Positions 34,857 through 47,214 are shown, numbered from the stretch's first letter. The stretch is 64,000 nt of DNA from Moniliophthora roreri (GCA_001466705.2 LATX02000227.1:62001-126000), one strand, 5' to 3'. Notes: generated by a model not told the origin, from the sequence alone. Program-made: numbers and translations.

Positions 34857-36232
34857 TCAGTAGCTACAGCCACCCTCACCCGTGATTGGATGGGGCTCTA
34901 GGAGATTCATCCCGGTATCGCCATCTCGATCCAAGTGCGTAAAACTCAAGCGTTGCTGCTCTTGACATCGAGGAAAGAGCCGCTTGGCGCGTTGCATGAC
35001 GGCTTCGATGACTCGGGCATCACGGTTGACTATATGAATGAAAATTTCTTTCTGGACGAAAGAAAACTGTGTCGAGGATAGCGTCTTGTCGAGTTCATTC
35101 CATTCCGCAGTCGGAAAGAGGTTGTTCTCATCACTGATGAGGTTGAATTTCCGAAAATGAATGGAGGAGATGGACTTTAGGATACTCGTGAGTCGCATGA
35201 GCACCGCTGGTAGTTGAGGAAGTGGCGCCAATGCAGTCCTTTTGGAGTCTGGAATGTGTATGCTGAATGACTCGAGGGATACGAGGTTCGATAGGTCATA
35301 TTCGTCTATATACTGTGAGTTAGCAAAAACTGAAACTTGGAACGGTGGCGAATTGACATACAGTCGGTATGGTCCTCGTCGTCAAGACCTATGAGCGGAT
35401 CTATATAATCGACTGGGACGCTGAGATACAACGATGTCAAAGCGTTGTTCAGCTGAATGTACGTTGGCACCCTCTCTTCCGGGCTCGCGCCGCGATCGCA
35501 ATTCAGGATAGTGAGGGACCGGAGGTTGCTCACGGGAGTCTGCCCACGGAGCCAATCACAAATGTCATTGTCATAATTGCCAGACTCGGAATAGTTGAAC
35601 ATGATGACATTAAGATAAAGGGTGTGCAGAGGTGTTGGAAGGGACAAATCCCGATTCGATTCAGGATCGTAGTCAACCCGAAGAGACTCACAACTGAGCC
35701 CGAGAACTTGCAATTGTGTGAGGGAGCAGATAAAGGTGAAAAGGGGAATGAAGTCCTCAGTGTCAAGTTCCAAATCGAGACGGACGATATTTGGAAAGGA
35801 AGTTTGGAGAGTAGAGATGTAGTGTTGATGGAAGAAGAGAGGTTGTGTGAAATCTATCGCTATTGCCAGTGCTTCGACGTCGACCTTCCCGTTCAGCTGC
35901 CCGATCTGATAAAGAGACACATTAACATGCCTCTCTAGAGCGGAGGGATCATCGTTGCGTTCACCACGCCCCGGGTCCAAGTACATGGTTATATTTCGAA
36001 TGGAATGGAGTGGGTAGAGTGGCAGAAAGTTGTATAAAGGATCCGAGCCTTGCATGTCCGAATGGAGGCAAATTTTTCGCCTTTCCTCGTGAAAATAGCG
36101 AGCGCATAGTTCCCACCATGAACGGGCGACTAGACTGCATGGATATAAGAGGGTATTGCTGTCATCACAATGTCCCAGGATGATGGCGATGAGCTCGATG
36201 GGGAGGATGGGTTCAGGATGGTGAGCTTGCAT
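34857..36232 (-). CDS. F-box protein
   Basis: Two exons, 36232-35362 and 35305-34857, with a 56-nt intron. The product is 439 residues from MQAHHPEPILPIELIAIIL. An in-frame ATG at 36274 would add 14 residues. A TATA-like CTATATATGG overlaps that upstream ATG and sits about 40 bp before the 36232 ATG, which favours the inner start. The F-box reads LPIELIAIILGHC, then LYPCSLVARSWWELCARYF. The remainder has LRR-like segments (FPNIVRLDLEL, LQVLGLSCESL, LRSLTILNC, LTSLYLSVP). It should act as a substrate adaptor of an SCF ubiquitin ligase. It is not close in sequence to the other F-box-like copies in this window. Confidence 0.8.
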
Positions 36233-36274
36233 GTGGGTTAACCCAGGCAATGCAGTTGTGGCATGCCACCCCAT

Positions 36275-39200
36275 ATATAGGCCTCAAAAGTGCGTGGTGT
36301 TATTTCATGCTATGACCCTGTGCCCGTTCCTAAGAACCTTGGCGTTGATGTGATCCAGATGCCGTGGCTGCCGTTTATGAAATTCGGACCTCGGGAATTC
36401 CGTCAGTTACACGAATCCTGCCTGTTGTCGATCTCCGTAGCGCGAGCGTAAATCTATGATTGCGTTTAATTATTGAACGGGGATCCAGGACGCCAAAGTT
36501 TTCTGATACACATACCTGAAGCTACGTCGCCCCACCCCGATTCAATTATGACTTGTTTGACGAGAACTTTTACTGAGGGCTGCCCTTTTGTGTCGTTATA
36601 TGCACCAGGATGGGTACAAAAAGAGTAAAGAAGTCTGCCTTTGACATGTATTCGACTAACGTCATGTTCTGATTGAAACTCAAACTCGGAGAAGAATAAT
36701 CCGAAGAACGCAGATCATGTAAAGCTTTGATGGCGCGAGAAATGTGAGGTACGGTCCGAGTCTTGTGAGCTAGAGTCGACGCGATCGAGCCAAAGAGAGG
36801 CCGTCCGAAGGGAAAGAATAGTTGGGAATAGTTGGGAATTGAGCCTCTCGATTTGACTCGATTGACTTTTTCCTAGGCATCAGGCTTAGGCAGGATTTCT
36901 GATGGCACACGGGTTTAGAAAAAAAATCAGTTAGTCAGATTGCAGCCGGAAACCGCACCTGATTCATCAGGGAGCTGGTAGAACAAAGGGTAAGCAGAAA
37001 TGGCTGCAGAAATTAGGTGATTCTGAACTTCTGACCTGACGTCTGAAAGGAAAGGAATCAGGAAGCATTTCGGTGGGCAGGAAGCCAAGTCCGAAATACA
37101 GACAATAAGACGCTCCGGAATCCTTCCATATTTGGAGACAATCGGCCCACATTTCTGGTCTTCCGAAAGAAGTCCATTCAGGTAAGCTTTCTGGAAACCG
37201 GCTGCCGTGGGCCCAATGTGGGCCAATGGAAAAATATCTGGTAGACAGATTCGACCCAAATCTGCTGCTGTTGCGGAACCCCCAAAGCTTCGACTGAAAA
37301 TGCTGCGTTTCGGTAATCGCATTCATTTCGGTACGTCCAAGTTCTCGCCTTTTTCTTCGCCTTTCTGGTGGTCCTAAAGCGCTCCTGATTGGTTGAGTTC
37401 CAGCTCAAAATTCGGGGCGACTTAAACTCCATGATTCTGGACGCCTTTCAATTTACTGTATCTTGCTCCTTATTGCAAGTAAATCCGTGTACGTTTCTCG
37501 TTGAAATCTGTCTAGCAGATTTTTTTTCCCTAAACCGGTGTCGAGGAGTCACTTGGACTCCTGGTGGAATCGGACTTATGGGTGTTAGCGCCTGCTAGGC
37601 GCGTAATTTCATTTTCTTTAGATTCGTCTTCTCTTTCCATCTGAATTTCTCTGATCCCCATTTCACCACTCACAGACTCATATATATATCAAGAAATCAT
37701 TCTTCCCCTTTCCAGACCTTTCCCCGCACTTTTCTTCACTACCATACAACGAATCACCAGCTGAACCCGAGAAAGATCGGTTCCACCTCACAGTTAATGC
37801 ACGCCTTGCCTAGGTTAGGGTTGCCGAAGCAAGAGGGTCTGGTCAGCCCTTTAGCAGTGCCTGTGTGTATCCGTCTGGTGGACACCCGTCGATCGAGGAT
37901 TAAGTCGGCACATAGTCAACACTTTGCACTTGCACGGGCGTTAGTATTTAGCAAACCAAGATTATCATGTTGTTTGTCGCAATTTGTATCCAGCGCACGG
38001 ACCGCCGTGACGCTTTCGTTCTCAGCTGTCAGAAATGTGATAGGATTCCTTCCTTCCTTTTTACTCACATCTGCGAGCCTGAGCTGAGCAAGAACGAGCC
38101 ACAAGAGCGTCGATAGCTTTAACTTCCGTTAAGTATTTCATTTTCTCGCTATCTCCGAGTTATCGGAAGATCAGATCGCTGAGGAGGTCCGATCTAGCCG
38201 AACCTCGTGTTGCACAAACAGTACGTGCTACACGTGCTCCCGTTTACTCTCTATTCCAACAACAATAGTTGTTTATTTTATTCTACGGCTATACACTCAG
38301 TTGTACCGACCCGCACCCCTGCTTAGTTCATTAGCGAACTAACCTTCTCTTCCTCACCGGTGTGTGGGCAACTGAGTAACGTGTAACAACGTCATATGTA
38401 GATTGTATTGGTTGGCACTTTATCATCCTTATTCCCCCTTATGTTTCCGTATTCTCCTGCATAAATCCGCGACACCCCATATTTGACTTTACTGAGGCAG
38501 GCGTTGTGGAGTGGGACACGCTTGGTCACCATTAATCCTCTCTCGAAAAGCGGCCCACAATTGTTCCAACAGCTGTCACACGTCGAGTCAAAAAAGTCGA
38601 GTAAACTCCGCGATCCCAGTGTACTTGCCAAATCGGACATCCAAGCTGTAAATCTTGGCAGGAAAGTTCCGAACATACTGTGGTCCACCAGGGAATAGGT
38701 GGAGTTAGGACAGGACAACGAGGTCATTTGATGTGCCATCGATAACCTGAAGTTGGGCGTGCGCATAATCGATACGATGAACATCCGACATAGGAAACCA
38801 TGCTACGCGCTAACCTTACTTTTCAGATCAGGGTGAAACCTGTCGGAAGCCTGAGCGAGTCCTTATGCCATCATACAATCGCTTGAGGTGACCTTAGTAC
38901 CTAGGACAGAAGGTATAGTTAAGCCTACCTTCAGCTCGACTCGGACCAGTTACATATCCACGACTGAAAATGAACGAAACGAAAATGATGGAAGGAGAAA
39001 GGCTGTGTCGTGGGAAACAAACAATTCTAGATTTAGTCGCAAATCACGTGACTGTTCCACATTTCTTCAACCTCCAAAAAGATCGAAGTCGAATTCTCAA
39101 AAGCCCAATGAAAGGCGGTGCATTGATGTAGGCAATTAACTTGAGGGCTATCCTTGACTTAACGTTTCTGATGGATATACAGGTCATATGCTCGAAGACG

Positions 39201-39279
39201 GGACTCCCGCTCTACAGCATGTCAATAAGCGGCGAGCATCGCATGTGACACAGTTCTTCCTTTCTTCCCTTCTTCACTC
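36275..39279. other. Three-kilobase region without a recognised gene
   Basis: Two minus-strand frames are open (36967-37326 and 38392-38784, the latter with FDSTCDSCWNNCG), but neither resembles a known family. A possible solo LTR lies at 37583-38388. Elsewhere nothing stands out. Confidence 0.4.
37583..38388 (+). repeat. Possible solo LTR
   Basis: The 806-bp stretch begins TGTTAGCGCCTGCTAGGCGC, has a TATA-like CATATATATATC at about 37680 and ends ACGTGTAACA, the TG...CA form of Ty3/gypsy LTRs. The flanks do not show a target-site duplication and no internal region follows, so the call is tentative. Confidence 0.25.
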
Positions 39280-40562
39280 ATGGCCAAACTCGAGCTATTA
39301 CCGACAGAGCTCATCCTAGAAGTCATCGAATACGCCAGCTACTGTCCTCTACCTTCCAATGCCAGCCTTACCGATTGTCACTTGCATTTTGCCTCGCAAA
39401 AACGACATCGCACGGATATCTTGAAAACCCTCCGACTTGTCAACCGACGCTTTCATTCTATCACTACTTCAATGTTATTCTCCTCTGTGGTCATAAAAAC
39501 ACGTGAAATGATGTCCATACATGATCTATCGAGCATTTCTTCCTCCTTGTTGGACTTGTCTGGCCATATCCAGCGACTTAACCTTCAATGTCTCGATCGA
39601 AGTATATCTTACAAGGCGATTGGGGCACGACATCGAGGGACAATACATCGAATTTCCAGGAGGGTTTTTCATTGTTCGTGCTGCGAGGAAGGGATGGAGA
39701 AGCAGAGGGTGTGGAGCAAACATTTGCGTTCAGCTACCACGTTATTTACTTCCTTGACATCTCTCTCGTGAGTCATCAAACGATTTCATACCCATCATGT
39801 TACTCACTAACATCATCTTGCAGTGTATCCGGCGTATCATACTCAGTTTCACTCTCCACTTTGTGGAAAACTCTTACGCAGCAGAAGATACACATTAAAG
39901 ACATCACGGTTCAATGGCGAATAGAACCCGAACTCCTCGACTACCTAGCCTCTTTTTCTGGGATTAAACACCTAGCCATTTTGTGCGCGTTCCCGGATGG
40001 TCCCCGTTCTAGCTGGGATGGCCAAGACCGCCGTCTAGCCATTCAGTTCGCAAATCGTGTTCTTCCGAAACATGCTGAATCCCTCGAAACACTCAACGTC
40101 AGTGGGCATGATGAGGGATGCTGGGCGTTCCGCCGTACCAATGCTGCACAGTACGGCAAGTGCACGATGCTTCGGGAACTGGGCATTTCCATTAATTCGG
40201 AGGATATTGGAAGTAATAGCATAAATTCACATAGAGACGTGATGGTGTGTTCAGGTTTCTCAGGTTTCGTGCGCGATACTCATTTCAAATTTTGGATATA
40301 GAAACCCTGCTTAGAGCTAGCTCACAATCTCCAGTACTTGGAGTCCCTCATAATCTACGTCTCCAGGAACCCGCATTATCGCAGGATAGAGGAGCATGGG
40401 ATATATCACGACCAACATGAGAAGTACACCACTTCTCTTATTCGTGAAGCCATTCGGAACGTGGTGATACCGAATCCCGACTCTAGGTCCCTACGTGTTT
40501 GTATAGCCAACGAAGGCTTCTCCGAGTCGTACAGCCTACGCTCTGACGGCAGGTTTTCATAA
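39280..40562 (+). CDS. F-box-like protein, family copy 2
   Basis: Three-exon model: 39280-39767, 39824-40244, 40302-40562. The exons sum to 1,170 nt (389 residues). It begins MAKLELLPTELILEVIEYAS; the second F-box helix is DILKTLRLVNRRFHSITTSM. A Cys/His patch (HRISRRVFHCSCCEEGM) matches copies 3 and 4. Exon 2 has LWKTLTQQKIHIKDITVQW and ELLDYLASFSGIKHLAILCA, exon 3 PCLELAHNLQYLESLIIYVS. The introns fall at the same places and phases as in copies 3 and 4. Only copy of the family on the plus strand. Confidence 0.8.
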
Positions 40563-40936
40563 GATGGGTTTCTTGGAAGACGATATTGTACGAAGAATAA
40601 GTTCTGACATACGTCTTGAATATTCTGTAATCAATGAATGACACACGCTATCTATCACTACTACCTTCGGAGTCCAACCGAGCGTATTATCGACTGATCC
40701 ACATCAAACCCGACTCGGGTTGAGTACTAAGCACGTACAACCACAAGCCGACCGGCGTATGCATACGCAATCTACATGCCGGATATACCTTTGAAGCTAT
40801 AAAAACCCTACTTGTCGCACCGTTGTCAGCAGCAATAAACCGTGAGTCTGCTGCTCAGCCCCCAAACTTTAAACTCGCTAACGATGACGTCATCGCCTCT
40901 TTCTTAGACACGAACTATCACCACGACTCAGAAGAA

Positions 40937-43255
40937 ATGTCCCGCGTTATCCTCGTTACAGGTTCCAACACTGGCATCGGACTCGCCCTCGTCAAGCTGC
41001 TCGCGTCCAAGCCAGAGAAACACACCGTTTACCTCGCTGCTCGGAATGAAAAGGCCGGAAATGATGCCCTGTGAGTATTTCCACGTCTGATTCAACCGCG
41101 CGTACTAAACCATTGATAAGGAAAGCCTTGCACGACGAGGGTATATCCAACGTCAAGTTTGCTCAACTCGACGTGACATCCAAATCATCCATTCAATCCG
41201 CCGTCGAAACCATCTCCAAAGCCGAAGGAAAACTCGACGTCCTCGTACACAACGCAGGGCTAGCCCGCCTCGATGCTCCCCAAAACGCTAGTTCCGTCGA
41301 TACCGATGTTATCAAAGATACGATGGAGGTCAATTTCTATGGTGTGATTCACACCACTCAAGCTTTCCTTCCGCTCCTTCGCAAATCCGCGAAACCCGTC
41401 ATACTCCTCGTATCGACGGATATGGCATCCAATACCCGACAAAGCCGACCCGATTCGTATCTTCACGTCGTGGCGTACAACACTTCAAAAGCGGCAGCAA
41501 ACTCGTATCTCATTGGGGCCATGACAATTTCAAGGCATTTTGCCTGAGGACATGTCCTTGACAGTCCTTGACTGATTTCAAGGCAGGTTCAAGGCAGGTT
41601 CAAGGCAGGGTCGAGGACATGTCAAGAAAATATCCAGTACATTCCTATAGTTCCGTGGTTATTCAATGACATGTTAATACAAGTTGATTCAACCTACGTA
41701 CCTATTGAGGACTCCGTATTCCTTTTCATCGATGGTGGTGAAGAATGTTTGATGGTGCCGTGCCTGATGGTGATGTCGGCATCATCACTTTCTCACATTC
41801 AAGCGCCGATGACGCGTAACGTTCAAGCGTCAATTTTGACCACCATCAATCGCCATCAACATCCATCTGCTCGCTTGCCTCTGCGTCTAATGGAATTGTT
41901 CTTCTTGAAATTACATGGTGTGAATCTTGACTCAAATCACTCATGTGATGCCAACACTGCTAGTGCCTGTCTACATCCAATCCAATCAAGTTCTCTTCAC
42001 TGTCCTTCATTGCCACTGGTTCCAATTGTGCCAAAAGGCAAGGCTAAATCATCAAAGTAGTATAGCATAAGGATGCATGTACAATTATTTACACAGGCTG
42101 CTGTGTGGTTCAAGTCAACTCAGAGACACATTAAGGAAAGTCATTCAACCAGTCATTGTTAATCAAGGAACATTCAAGTACATGTGTAATGACTTCAAGG
42201 ATGGATCAAGGAAGTTCAAGGAATGAACAATGAAGCTCAAGAAATGGTCAAGAAGGTTCAAGGACAGGTTGAGGACATGGTTAATAGGTTTGAGGAAGGG
42301 TCAAGGACATGTGCAACAGGTTTGAGGAAGGGTTGAGGACATGTGTAACAGGTTCAAGGAAGGGTCAAGGACATGTCCATGAGATTCAAGGAAAGGTCAT
42401 GACAGTTAAAGAGCATGTATAGGCATTACAGAGAATGGATTGGGGCAAAGGAAGTGTCAAAGAAGAATTAATAGCTATCAAGTTTGAGTGGTGATAGGGA
42501 TGTTTAATGATGAATAAATCTTCTCAAAGGAATTGGCCCTTGAGATCATACAAGATCATGGACTAGGATGTAAGTAATAGTTGAGAATTTTCTGCTGATT
42601 GATGATGAAAATTTGAGTATATGGAGTGTTAAACGTAGTTGTCATATGCGTGATGATGGTGGTACGGCCAATATTCCCACGGACAGATAAGCCTGAGTGG
42701 TGAGTCTGAATGTCAAACTGGCAAGGTATAAATAAATTTCTGTATTCACATGATGCCAAAACATGATAATTAACCAGTGGGCAAAAGGAAAAAGGGACCC
42801 ATAAGGTAGTAGGGTGGCAATGAAGTAGAGAAGTCTAACTTCCCACAGCTTGGTTGAGGCTTGACATTACTGGAAAGAAGCAATTGATATTCTGTGACTA
42901 GTTACCCTCAGTAAGCACAGGGATCTAATATGAGTCGTAGGTAAGTTAAAATTACATTTGAGGACATTTTAAGACATTTGAGGACATTTGAGGACATCGA
43001 GGACATGTCCTTGACCATGTCCTCGAAAATGTATATGCCCATCTCATTGCACTTGCGAACGAGTTGAAGAATGATGGGTTCAGAGTAAATGCTGTGACAC
43101 CTGGATTTACGACGACCAAGTTGAATGGATTTGCGCAAGGAGGAAAGACAACCGAGAAGGCTGCAGAGTTACTTTCCGAGTGGGCGTTGCTCGAGGGAGA
43201 ATTGGAAGGGAAGACGGGGCTGTTCTGGAGTGATAAAGGGGAGTTCCCTTGGTAA
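40937..43255 (+). pseudogene. Short-chain dehydrogenase/reductase split by a transposon
   Basis: Exons 40937-41070 and 41121 onward encode MSRVILVTGSNTGIGLAL (the TGxxxGIG cofactor site), LDVLVHNAGLA (NAG motif), a catalytic Ser in VSTDMAS and YNTSK (Y-x-x-x-K). Right after NSYLI the frame enters a 1,525-bp element (41516-43040). It resumes at 43050 with ALANELKND, VNAVTPGF and ends at TAA 43253-43255. Removing the element and one 9-bp duplication gives 735 nt (244 residues) in one frame, the normal SDR length. With the element in place the frame stops about nine codons in, before the substrate-lid region. Family: classical NAD(P)-dependent SDR; substrate unknown. Start chosen at the ATG before SRVILVTGS. 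Confidence 0.85.
41516..43040. mobile_element. 1.5-kb non-autonomous DNA transposon inside the SDR gene
   Basis: Bounded by identical 9-bp copies of ATCTCATTG at 41507-41515 and 43041-43049, a target-site duplication. The ends are GGGCCATGACAATTTCAAGG and, reverse-complemented, GGGCATATACATTTTCGAGG, an imperfect inverted repeat of about 24 bp. The interior is rich in variants of TCAAGGACATG and TTCAAGGAAGG (41560-41640, 42180-42420, 42955-43020) and is CpG-poor. The longest frame (41671-42060) is not recognisable. The 8-9-bp duplication fits hAT-like, KDZ or Mutator-like superfamilies; which is undecided. Confidence 0.85.
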
Positions 43256-43361
43256 AATACCAAGGATAAAGAGGTCATTTGAACGGAGTATTGTCATAAT
43301 TTACTATGTATGGTATCTGTGTTGCCCCCCAAAGTGATTCTTCTAATACTCTTCTACCAAA

Positions 43362-44601
43362 TTATCGTCTGATTGATGGATTGAAGGTCATATTTCCCTT
43401 GTATATCCATATAGGCTCGTCTGTCAAATCAAAACCACTTGAGAAATCCACGTGGTCTTCAGTTCCTACGTCTATATGCAGGGAATCAGCCAGAGCGGAT
43501 GGTCGGACACGCCCAACACCTTCACAAACAATACGTTTGGCATGCAAGTTATTCTCCTTTCGAACCAACCCTAACGGATATAAACGCGGGCAGATGAGGA
43601 GTTTGCTTAGACGTGGTAACGTTTGGCAAATCTTGAAGCAGGGTGTCTGTCATCCATCCAGAATCAAGATCATGATACCTTGGCAACTGATCAATTTCTC
43701 GACATGCTTACCAGCCAATCCTTCTCAAGATCCCACCAAAATAAATTCATGCCGAATCCCCATCTCTCTAGAGCTACGCATTGCTCGTAGTAAGGCATGT
43801 TATGCTTCCCAAACGCGTATGGCTCTGAAATGTAAAGATCGGTGAGGGAACCTGCGTGTTTTGGAAGAACGCGTTTGCAGAAGGACCACGCAAGCCAAGG
43901 TGTATCCCAGTGAGCACATAGTGGTATTTCAAGCCGCTCGAGACCGGAATACGACGCTAGGTAGTCCACGAGCGCGGGCTCAATTCGTTGCCGGATAAGA
44001 AGTCTTTTTATGGGGATGTGTTTTTGGCGGAGGGTTTTCCAGAGAATGGCGAGAGAGGCGGGCGAGGATACGCTACAGGAAACGATGAGCCTGCTGGGTT
44101 AGAAAGATAATAAAGACCTTATATCGCTCACGAAATGGACCTCAGTGATGTCAGGAAACCAGCTGCTTTCCCCAATTGCTTTTTCCAAATATTCTGGATT
44201 TTCCCGGCCTTGATACACTTTGGGCAAACATGCTGATACATCCGATGCATCATACTCGAGTGCAGCTTGTGTTGGAGGCTCTTGTCGTGTAGTTGGATTT
44301 TTAGCTTCTGAATAGGAACCGACTTGGACGTGTCTAATAACGAGATAGATAGAGCGGAGTGTTCCCGAGTCGAAGTATGCCATTCTGTCTGGATTTTAAC
44401 TGTAAATGACAGCAGTATGGTCGTGAGTGAGCACAGGCGTTTGTTAACGAGTCGTAGGCTTTTCAGGGCATCTAGACAAAGTCGCCTTTCTATCGTGGTC
44501 CAATAGGTCCGGCTGCGTACGCGTTTACGCCCTGGCAGTACCGACACATGCGAAACGATCTGTAGAAGAAGTTCGGGTGGCAGAGTGTCCAGGTTGCCCA
44601 T
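43362..44601 (-). CDS. F-box-like protein, family copy 3
   Basis: Three-exon model: 44601-44132, 44090-43712, 43646-43362. The exons sum to 1,134 nt (377 residues). It starts MGNLDTLPPELLLQIVSHVS; then CLDALKSLRLVNKRLCSLTT, a Cys/His patch (MYQHVCPKCIKAGKIQNIW) and LAILWKTLRQKHIPIKRLLI. Then DYLASYSGLERLEI and AFGKHNMPYYEQCVALERWG follow. The last exon starts TPCFKICQTLPRLSKLLICP. The acceptor before exon 2 has two AG choices three bases apart, which would add one residue. Neighbour of copy 4 in the same orientation, 170 bp apart. Confidence 0.8.
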
Positions 44602-44771
44602 GATTCATCAGTATTCTTGCCGTTGTTTCTTTATATACTGTATATTTGGATTGACGTGCACTTTGGCAGTGCAACTGATCTGTCAGTTTGATCAACGCAG
44701 TGATTTACACATCAGGGAAGCCTTCAACACCTTTCATATGTATCAGGTACGACACTGACGGTAACTTGATA

Positions 44772-45946
44772 CTAGGAGTACCAATACTGCTCATTCGCTA
44801 CCAGAACTTGCAAGGCTTCGGCCCGAGTCGGAGGTAACGACAACACTGTTTTTTGAATTCCCTCACGAACAAAATGGCTGGCATATATGTCCATCTTTTG
44901 GTCGTTTCTTTTCGTGTGATAACGCGGGCAGAGTATAAGTTGCTCCAAATACTGGAGGCGGTGGGCGAGTTCCAGGCATGGTTGCTGTTGGACATCAAAA
45001 CCATGAAAGAATGCGTCTTCGATCTTAGGCTTACCAACACGTCCTTCTCAAAGTTACGTCCGACAAGGATATCAACTCCCCAATGCCTTAGGTTGACGAG
45101 TTGCTCATAGTACAGCACGCTATGTTTCCCAAATGCCCACGGTGCCGAAATGTGAAAAGTAGTGAGGGATTCTACGTGCTTTGGAAGAACGCCTTGAAAG
45201 AAATTCAATAGGAATTGACGATTTGGTGCTCGCCAATAAGCGCATAGAATGCCGAGTCGTTGAAGGCCCGAATATGAAGCGAGGTAATCAAGGAGCTCGG
45301 ATTCCATTCGATGATGAACGGTGAGATCCTTGATCTGAATCCGCTGATGGTGCAGTGTCTTCCAGAGAACAGAAAGCGAGACGGTGGAAGATACACTATT
45401 AATAGGCGAATTTGTGAGTGCGTTATCGGCATTGGAGTCATGAAACTCACGAAATGGAAGTAAGTGAGGTCAACAGACCAGTCGCTTGATTAAAACGCTG
45501 GTTCCAAATATTCTGTATTTTTTTGGCTTCGACGCAATGGGAACAATGGGACACCGCTCGGTACAGACGGTGTACTGCCCCGGGGTTTATCTTATGCTGT
45601 ATTCTTTCGTCATCTTCTAGCTGGATCTTTAGTCTCCTGACACAGGATGATAAGGTGGAGACATTCAAGGAGGAAGAGAGGTTTGAGTGCTCCTCAATTG
45701 GTGCATCATGTTCCGTCTTGATGATGATAGAAGTGAACGACAGAAACGGCGTGGTGAGTGAGTAAAATCGTCGATTGACGAGGCGGAGCGCTTTGATGGT
45801 TGTGACGTGTGTTCGTTTCTCTTCAGCCGAGACCTGTAAACAGACGTCAGCTAGTCAATTATATTTGCAAGATAACGGGGGACATGTAGTACCAGGGAGA
45901 TAATCTCTAAGAGAAGCTCGGTTGGTAGTTTATCGAGTACCGCCAT
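44772..45946 (-). CDS. F-box-like protein, family copy 4
   Basis: Four-exon model: 45946-45893, 45833-45451, 45395-45035, 44984-44772. The exons sum to 1,011 nt (336 residues). It begins MAVLDKLPTELLLEIISL, continued in exon 2 by IKALRLVNRRFYSLTTPFLS and the patch VSHCSHCVEAKKIQNIW. Exon 3 has LWKTLHHQRIQIKDLTVHH, LLDYLASYSGLQRLGILCAY and WAFGKHSVLYYEQLVNLRHW; exon 4 is PCLELAHRLQYLEQLILCP and ends at TAG 44772. It is the nearest relative of copy 3 and keeps the 54-nt first exon seen in copy 1. Confidence 0.8.
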
Positions 45947-46199
45947 AGGTGACGAAGGATCCTTTGAATCGCTTTGTATATATATATAGAGGACGTATCA
46001 ATGCTGTCTTTTGGCGCTGGCATGGGATCAGATGTCCGAGTTGGGCGCAAAGTGAGCGCTCGGCGACTGGGCAGTACATTATCAGCAGTGCATGATGTAT
46101 GATGTGAAACATCAGCAGGGAGGAGACTGAGAGAGTAGCGGCCTTCGAGGAGTGAGTGAGAGATCAATGTGAGAGCCAAGTGCTCTGGTCTATAGGGGA

Positions 46200-46330
46200 T
46201 GCCTGAGATATACCTTCAAATATTTGCATCTTTTGGTCTTTCCCATTCTTGTAATGACGCGAGCAAAATACAAGTTGCTCCAAGCGGACGAGTTCCAAGC
46301 ACAGTTTTTGCTGTTCAAGATTAACAGCGC
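46200..46330 (-). pseudogene. F-box-like family fragment (last exon only)
   Basis: The stretch containing CATCTTTTGGTC, ACAAGTTGCTCCAA and GAGTTCCAAGCACAG matches the last exon of copy 4 at about 44880-45000. No other exon of the family is present before the next gene, so this is a remnant of a fifth tandem copy. Confidence 0.7.
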
Positions 46331-46559
46331 AGGGTGAAAGGCAGGCGCCGTAGCCTGTGAAAAAAAAAAAGCCTCGGGCTCGGCAGACGGCTCGGAACAG
46401 AGTCAGTCTACCCCGGTCCGGATGTTAACCGCGTGTCCATCATCATCATCAGCGAGCACATCTCTTTTGACAACGTCCACGTCGACCTCCGCGTCGGGTT
46501 GTTTCCTTCCTTCATAACCCAAGGAATACCTCATCCTCGTTCATTACCTTGGATTTCCG

Positions 46560-47214
46560 TTCTCAACGTGGCTTCCAGAAGTTAGACGACGTCTATATCA
46601 ACCATAACGGCAAAATTACAGTTTCGTTTGGGAAGCACCGAGCATCGACCATTGAGCTCGTAATAGAAAGCAGTCTATTGGCTCTAGGTGAGTCTAGTAT
46701 GTTGCAGAAACCTCGTGCCTAGAACTCAAAAACTTTACATATTCGTTCTCACACAGGCAAAATTGGACACGTTGTCGATTATCGGTATCGACATCAGTTC
46801 GTGGGTACTGGGAAGGTGTGAATTCTGGCTGTCATTGTGGAGCTGAGATGATTCCAACGTCTTCGTTTCATAGCACAGGAAACATTACTCGTACGTATCT
46901 ATATGGCCCGAAAACCATCGGCAGAAGCTAATTTTGAAATTTAGACGACATCTGGAACCCCCGGAATCAGAGAAGAGAACACACTACAAAGGCGTAAGGG
47001 AAGCAGGAACCAAACTAGAAGCCTAAGAGGGACAATAAGAGCAAGTCCATATCGGCGGATCATACCCCATACAGTGTTGCTGATACATCCATGCTTAGGT
47101 TCCACGACACCCCAGTACTTGGACAAGACATTGCCGGCACCCTACGTCGTACATACGAATAGCGCAGGAGCACTATACGGTACACGCCAAACAATAGGTA
47201 CGTACCTTCCATCT
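46560..47214 (+). CDS. Candidate small gene upstream of OXR1
   Basis: An open stretch reads GFQKLDDVYINHNGKITVSF and ELVIESSLLALG, then GT at about 46688. A second exon gives GKIGHVVDYRYRHQFVGTGK, then ETLL, and after another possible intron TTSGTPGIREENTLQ and so on to a stop at about 47214. The splice phases work, but I could not find a convincing start codon and recognise no family. It could also be 5' untranslated sequence of the OXR1 gene, which begins 52 bp later. Confidence 0.3.

Noticed and set aside
35369..35938. Plus-strand 189-codon ORF
   Set aside because: It is antisense to the F-box gene, which has recognisable domains and a consistent intron.
42180..42420. Spaced repeats that might recall a CRISPR array
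   Set aside because: Units vary in sequence and spacing, lie inside a eukaryotic transposon, and no cas genes exist in this fungal DNA.
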